Origin: Collinsella sp.
Lineage (GTDB): Bacteria; Actinomycetota; Coriobacteriia; Coriobacteriales; Coriobacteriaceae
Direction: 5' to 3'
NCBI GenBank assembly: GCA_019414265.1
Contig: DXMJ01000045.1
Span: 1-9,200 of the forward strand
Length of the DNA stretch: 9,200 bases
Both the position numbers and the translations under genes were made by a program. Position 1 is the stretch's first letter; every line of letters starts with the position of its first letter. Under the pieces are notes generated by a model, which ran no database searches, had not been told where the DNA came from, and saw only the letters and a list, made by a program, of their open reading frames with translations. Shown piece by piece: positions 7,230 through 9,200 of the stretch.

Positions 7230-7262
7230 GGTTAGACCCACGTCCGAGGGGACTCGGTAACC
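7230..7262 (-). promoter_or_regulatory. RAT-like hairpin in the operon leader, candidate LicT target
   Basis: On the minus strand the 33 nt read GGTTA, CCGAG, TCCC, CTCGG, a 9 nt segment, then TAACC. This folds into an inner stem CCGAG/CTCGG with a 4 nt loop and an outer stem GGTTA/TAACC, with a one-sided internal loop. The size and the two stems broken by an asymmetric loop resemble a ribonucleic antiterminator. The sequence does not match the classical RAT consensus. Its 3' arm overlaps AACCAAA (7227-7233), which can instead pair with TTTGGTT (minus strand, 7179-7185), so two exclusive folds are possible. No poly-U terminator was found beside it, so the assignment is tentative. Confidence 0.4.
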
Positions 7263-7286
7263 TTCCGCATTTCTTTTACGTGGGTT

Positions 7287-7314
7287 ATTATAGACAAGCC
7301 CAAAGCCGGAACAA
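7287..7314 (-). promoter_or_regulatory. Promoter of the alpha-glucoside PTS operon
   Basis: On the minus strand a perfect TATAAT -10 lies at 7287-7292. A poor -35, TTGTTC (7309-7314), lies 16 bp upstream. The start of transcription would be near 7280. A strong -10 with a weak -35 fits a promoter that needs an activator, and a paired operator lies just upstream. Confidence 0.7.
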
Positions 7315-7329
7315 TCATTATGACCGGCG

Positions 7330-7360
7330 AACGGTATTTTTTCTCCGATAAACGGTATTT
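7330..7360 (-). promoter_or_regulatory. Paired AraC-type operator upstream of the PTS operon promoter
   Basis: The 10-mer AACGGTATTT occurs at 7330-7339 and 7351-7360, identical and exactly 21 bp apart. On the transcribed sense (minus) strand each contains TACCGTT, as in the promoter of the AraC-type gene. The half-sites are centred at roughly -53 and -74 from the predicted start, a typical activator position. Activation by the regulator encoded at 151-1143 is inferred from the shared motif and spacing. Confidence 0.6.
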
Positions 7361-7363
7361 AAG

Positions 7364-7395
7364 CGGCACTTAGGGACGTTCCTTTTCTGCCGGCA
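7364..7395. repeat. REP-like element, second and partial copy
   Basis: CGGCACTTAGGGACGTTC and the following bases, ending in CTGCCGGCA, match 2085-2116 in 30 of 32 positions. The inverted right arm present in the copy at 2084-2141 is missing, so this copy is a half element. It begins 3 bp beyond the distal operator half-site of the PTS operon. Confidence 0.7.
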
Positions 7396-7415
7396 CTCGG
7401 GAGCACTCCTCACTC

Positions 7416-7480
7416 TGGTGCATTGGGGACAGGTTTGTTTGCACCAGGTTGGTGCAGATTAACCTGCCCCCATTGCGCCA
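7416..7480. repeat. Nested palindromic repeat of the TGGGGACAGGTT type
   Basis: Outer arms at 7416-7435 (TGGTGCATTGGGGACAGGTT) and 7461-7480 are inverse copies with 17 of 20 matches. Between them TGCACCA (7440-7446) and TGGTGCA (7450-7456) form a perfect 7 bp inner stem with a 3 nt loop. It follows the stop of the ferredoxin-fusion gene by 12 bp and could impede read-through toward the PTS operon, though it has no U-tract. The same 13-base end, TGGTGCATTGGGG, recurs at 8353-8365 on the minus strand. Confidence 0.7.
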
Positions 7481-7492
7481 ATTTCGTATGCG

Positions 7493-8254
7493 CTAGATGA
7501 AGAGCTCGCATTCCTTCCGCACGACGCAAACCTTGCTCAGCATCTGGGAAACAGCGGATAGTTTGCTGGAATCAAGCTTGCGAGCACCTCGCGGACATAC
7601 GGCGATGCAGCGCATGCAGGAGATGCACGCCTCGCCAGCTGCTCGTTTGGAGTCACCCTTGTCGATAGCACAAACGGGGCACGCCGCGGCGCATGCACCG
7701 CAGGAGACGCAATCCTCTGTTGCCTCGGGCGCCATGCGGTGACCTCCAGCTTGTTTATAAGGACGATTGCCGGGGATAGAGGGCTCGGACGCATCCTCAG
7801 CCAACAGCTTTTGCTGAATTTGCTGAGCAAACTCAGCAAGCTGCGCCGCATCCTGCGCATCCGGACGACCGGCAGCAAACTGTCGCGCAATGGAATGTTC
7901 TGCAATGGCCGCAACTGCCGCGATCACCCGGAATCCCGCATGCTTCGCAACGTCCTCCAGCTCTACGAGCGTGTCCTCAAACGCGCGGTTTCCGTAGACG
8001 CACACCAGAACGGCCCGCGCTCCGTTCCCGTGAACCATGCCCAACCGGTCAGCCACCACAGCCGGGATTCTACCGGCATACGCCGGCACAGAGATTACGG
8101 CCACGTCGTCCTCAGTCATCGAGACAGCGCTGAAATCTAGCCCGTTATCGGTCAGATCGACGGTAACGGTATTCTTGTCCAGTGCCCCGGCCACAAGGCC
8201 AGACACCTTCTGCGTTCCACCCGTCGGACTAAACACAATTTCGAATACGCTCAT
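7493..8254 (-). CDS. EFR1-type flavodoxin-like protein with two [4Fe-4S] clusters
   Basis: A 253-residue soluble protein. The N-terminal ~150 residues are flavodoxin-like, with the FMN phosphate-binding loop FSPTGGTQKV (8-17) and an aromatic flavin-site region PAYAGRIP (57-64). The C-terminal part is a bacterial 2x[4Fe-4S] ferredoxin. It has CVSCGACAAACP (C182, C185, C188, C192) and CISCMRCIAVCP (C210, C213, C216, C220). This order matches the EFR1-family ferrodoxins common in anaerobic Firmicutes and Actinobacteria. It should carry electrons between a flavin and low-potential iron-sulfur partners in the cytoplasm; its physiological partners are unknown. ATG 8254 has GGAGG 8 bases upstream. 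The gene appears to be monocistronic. The isolated AACGGTATT at 8165-8173 lies inside this coding region and is unpaired, so it is probably fortuitous. Confidence 0.9.
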   Translation of the reverse strand: MSVFEIVFSPTGGTQKVSGLVAGALDKNTVTVDLTDNGLDFSAVSMTEDDVAVISVPAYAGRIPAVVADRLGMVHGNGARAVLVCVYGNRAFEDTLVELEDVAKHAGFRVIAAVAAIAEHSIARQFAAGRPDAQDAAQLAEFAQQIQQKLLAEDASEPSIPGNRPYKQAGGHRMAPEATEDCVSCGACAAACPVCAIDKGDSKRAAGEACISCMRCIAVCPRGARKLDSSKLSAVSQMLSKVCVVRKECELFI

Positions 8255-8337
8255 CGAGACACCCTCCCCCTACGTCTGGCAACGCGTCAAGCCGTTTTCA
8301 CATCCAGCCAGAGTATACGGCACGTGGGATCCCCATT

Positions 8338-8366
8338 TTGGTGCATCAAGCACCCCAATGCACCAA
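8338..8366. repeat. Degenerate relative of the TGGTGCATTGGGG repeat
   Basis: TTGGTGCAT (8338-8346) and ATGCACCAA (8358-8366) form a perfect 9 bp inverted repeat with an 11 nt loop. On the minus strand 8353-8365 reads TGGTGCATTGGGG, identical to the first 13 bases of the element at 7416. It lies about 85-110 bp upstream of the ferredoxin-fusion start, near a possible minus-strand -10 (TATACT, 8312-8317). It may be a decayed repeat or a regulatory hairpin. Confidence 0.5.
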
Positions 8367-8390
8367 CCCTACGCTGTCTGCCTCTTCGTT

Positions 8391-8427
8391 TTGTATAAAT
8401 TACGGTACAGATTGTATATATTTACGG
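8391..8427. repeat. AT-rich direct repeats TTGTATA spaced 21 bp
   Basis: TTGTATAAATTACGG (8391-8405) and TTGTATATATTTACGG (8412-8427) are near-identical direct repeats starting exactly 21 bp apart. They form an AT-rich island in otherwise mixed DNA. They could be a tandem protein-binding site or a plus-strand promoter (TTGTAT and TATATA with 18 bp spacing). No gene with a ribosome binding site follows on the plus strand. Confidence 0.4.
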
Positions 8428-8464
8428 GATACCGCCGTGTTTTCCCGAGGTACCCCATCCTGGC

Positions 8465-8701
8465 CCGTGCAAAAAACGGAGTATTCTGCAACGTGACCGC
8501 GCCAGCAATACCCCGAGCGGGCAAACCTTTAGGGCGCTGCGTCATTTTGGGTTCCGACATGGCGAGAATGACGCGCCCCTGCTCCGGAAAACGACGAAAT
8601 CTGACTCAGAACGCTCGCCAGGGATATCCGAAAGCCACCGTTGGCGACGTCAAATCATATGCAGACAACTCGAACTGCAGAATACTCCAAAAAATGCACG
8701 G
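8465..8701. mobile_element. Possible small non-coding element bounded by 26-bp inverted ends
   Basis: The left end at 8465-8490 is CCGTGCA, six A/C bases, then GGAGTATTCTGCA. The right end at 8676-8701 is its inverse: TGCAGAATACTCC, six A bases, then TGCACGG. The 7 bp and 13 bp blocks match perfectly and only the 6 bp homopolymer-like segment differs. Inside is another hairpin, GCGTCATT (8539-8546) with AATGACGC (8567-8574). No ORF with a plausible start is contained. The arrangement is what a small MITE-like or REP-like element would show. No target-site duplication was clearly seen, so mobility is unproven. Confidence 0.4.
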
Positions 8702-8803
8702 CGCACCCCATGGGACCCATTGCCGCATGGTAGGAAACAGGCCCACGGCATCCTCTAGACGCATTCCCGAGGAAATCACATTTGAACTAGCGATCGGATA
8801 CGG

Positions 8804-8843
8804 CAAACAAAAAGGGCCCCGAGCGTAGTTGCTCGGGGCCCTT
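8804..8843 (-). terminator. Strong rho-independent terminator of the RGG-protein gene
   Basis: A perfect 13-bp stem AAGGGCCCCGAGC (8812-8824) / GCTCGGGGCCCTT (8831-8843) has a 6 nt loop. On the minus strand it is followed by TTTGTTTG. It lies 32 bp beyond the stop codon at 8876 and should end transcription of the gene entering from the right edge. Confidence 0.9.
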
Positions 8844-8875
8844 GGTTCACCTCGCTCTAGCGGGCGATGCGTGTG

Positions 8876-9200
8876 TTATTTGCGCTTGCCGCCGCCGTCA
8901 CCGGGACGACGGGAGCTGCCGCCACGCTTGCCACCACGACTATTGCCATAGCTGCCACGGTTATCGCGACCGCCGGCACGGCCGCCACGGGAGCCGGCCT
9001 GGTTGCCGCCACGCCCGCCACGATAGCCGCCACGACGCTCCTCGCGGGTATCGTCGTAGTTGCGCCAGTCATCGCGACGATCGCGGCTGGCACGCGGGTC
9101 ACGACGATCGCGCGACTCATTCGAACGACCAGCGCCGCCGCGGCCGCCATTGCCGCGAGCGCCCTCGCGACGCTCGCCGCCGCGGCTAACGCGCTCTTCA
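8876..9200 (-). CDS. C-terminal RGG/RD-rich tail of a protein, probably a DEAD-box RNA helicase (partial)
   Basis: Only the last 107 codons are in the window; the start lies beyond 9200. The frame ends at TAA (8876-8878). It encodes a highly basic, glycine- and arginine-rich tail: SRGGERREGARGNGGRGG, an Asp/Arg-rich patch (ESRDRRDPRASRDRRDDW), then repeated RGG boxes (GGYRGGRGGNQ) and the end RRPGDGGGKRK. Such disordered RGG/RD tails bind RNA. In high-GC Gram-positives they are common at the C-terminus of DEAD/DEAH-box helicases, and less often in ribonucleases or Rho. The helicase core itself is not visible, so that identity is inferred. The strong terminator just downstream supports a real gene end. 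Confidence 0.75.
   Translation of the reverse strand, partial: EERVSRGGERREGARGNGGRGGAGRSNESRDRRDPRASRDRRDDWRNYDDTREERRGGYRGGRGGNQAGSRGGRAGGRDNRGSYGNSRGGKRGGSSRRPGDGGGKRK

Larger units (their letters stand above)
8255..8811. other. Gene-free, repeat-rich intergenic region
   Basis: No convincing coding sequence was found on either strand. Candidate ORFs lack ribosome binding sites and recognisable motifs. The region holds the upstream area of the ferredoxin-fusion gene (ribosome binding site GGAGG near 8263-8267, possible -10 TATACT at 8312-8317). It also contains three repeat structures, listed separately. An unannotated small RNA is possible. Confidence 0.6.

Noticed and set aside
7364..7480. 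CRISPR-like repeats
   Set aside because: There are only single copies of two different palindromes, with no regular spacer array and no cas genes.
8165..8173. A third AACGGTATT match to the AraC-type half-site
   Set aside because: It lies inside the ferredoxin-fusion coding region and has no partner 21 bp to either side, so it is probably chance.
8369..8560. Small minus-strand ORF of 63 codons
   Set aside because: It has no ribosome binding site, spans both the TTGTATA repeats and the left inverted end, and its composition does not resemble the neighbouring genes.
8606..8806. Small minus-strand ORF of 66 codons in the gene-free region
   Set aside because: It begins with TTG, has no Shine-Dalgarno sequence or known motif, and runs through the inverted-repeat end at 8676-8701.
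8842..9189. Plus-strand ORF rich in H, R and D, and a minus-strand Ala/Val-rich ORF at 8857-9150
   Set aside because: Both are frame shadows of the RGG-tail coding sequence, whose correct frame ends at 8876 ahead of a strong terminator.

Overview
The window looks like chromosomal DNA of a Gram-positive gut anaerobe of the Coriobacteriia, most likely Collinsella or a close relative. This rests on moderately GC-rich coding DNA, purine-rich ribosome binding sites, a PTS alpha-glucoside operon with a LicT/BglG regulator, a flavodoxin-ferredoxin fusion, and intergenic palindromes containing 'TTAGGGACGTTC' and 'TGGGGACAGGTT'. The genus is recalled from these features, not proven.

Layout, left to right. 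Positions 1-138 are an intergenic region with a promoter and a paired operator for an AraC-family regulator (151-1143, plus). A gene on the minus strand probably starts just outside the left edge. Convergent to the regulator is a CPBP-family membrane protease (1152-2066, minus). A long palindromic repeat (2084-2141) separates it from an orphan DinJ/RelB-like antitoxin (2155-2358, minus). About 300 bp of inverted and direct repeats follows, ending in the terminator (2585-2630) of the main operon. That operon runs leftward: EIIA (7149-6637), LicT/BglG antiterminator (6618-5764), EIICB permease (5664-4048) and GH4 6-phospho-alpha-glucosidase (4044-2662). It has a clear promoter and a structured leader at 7150-7360. 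Two more palindromic repeats (7364-7480) lie upstream, then a flavodoxin/2x[4Fe-4S] protein (7493-8254, minus). About 560 bp of non-coding, repeat-rich DNA comes next, then a strong terminator (8804-8843) and the RGG-rich C-terminal tail of a protein entering from the right edge (8876-9200, minus), probably a DEAD-box RNA helicase.

How the genes work together: the permease and EIIA would import and phosphorylate an alpha-glucoside such as maltose. The GH4 enzyme would cleave the resulting 6-phospho-alpha-glucoside inside the cell. LicT would couple expression to PTS phosphorylation state.

The most interesting signal is a shared operator. Two TACCGTT half-sites spaced exactly 21 bp lie over the -10/start region of the AraC-type gene (106-112 and 127-133). 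The same pair, again 21 bp apart and in the same orientation relative to transcription, lies upstream of the PTS operon promoter (7351-7357 and 7330-7336). This predicts that the distant AraC-type protein represses its own gene and activates the operon. The operon would then be controlled at initiation by AraC and at elongation by LicT.
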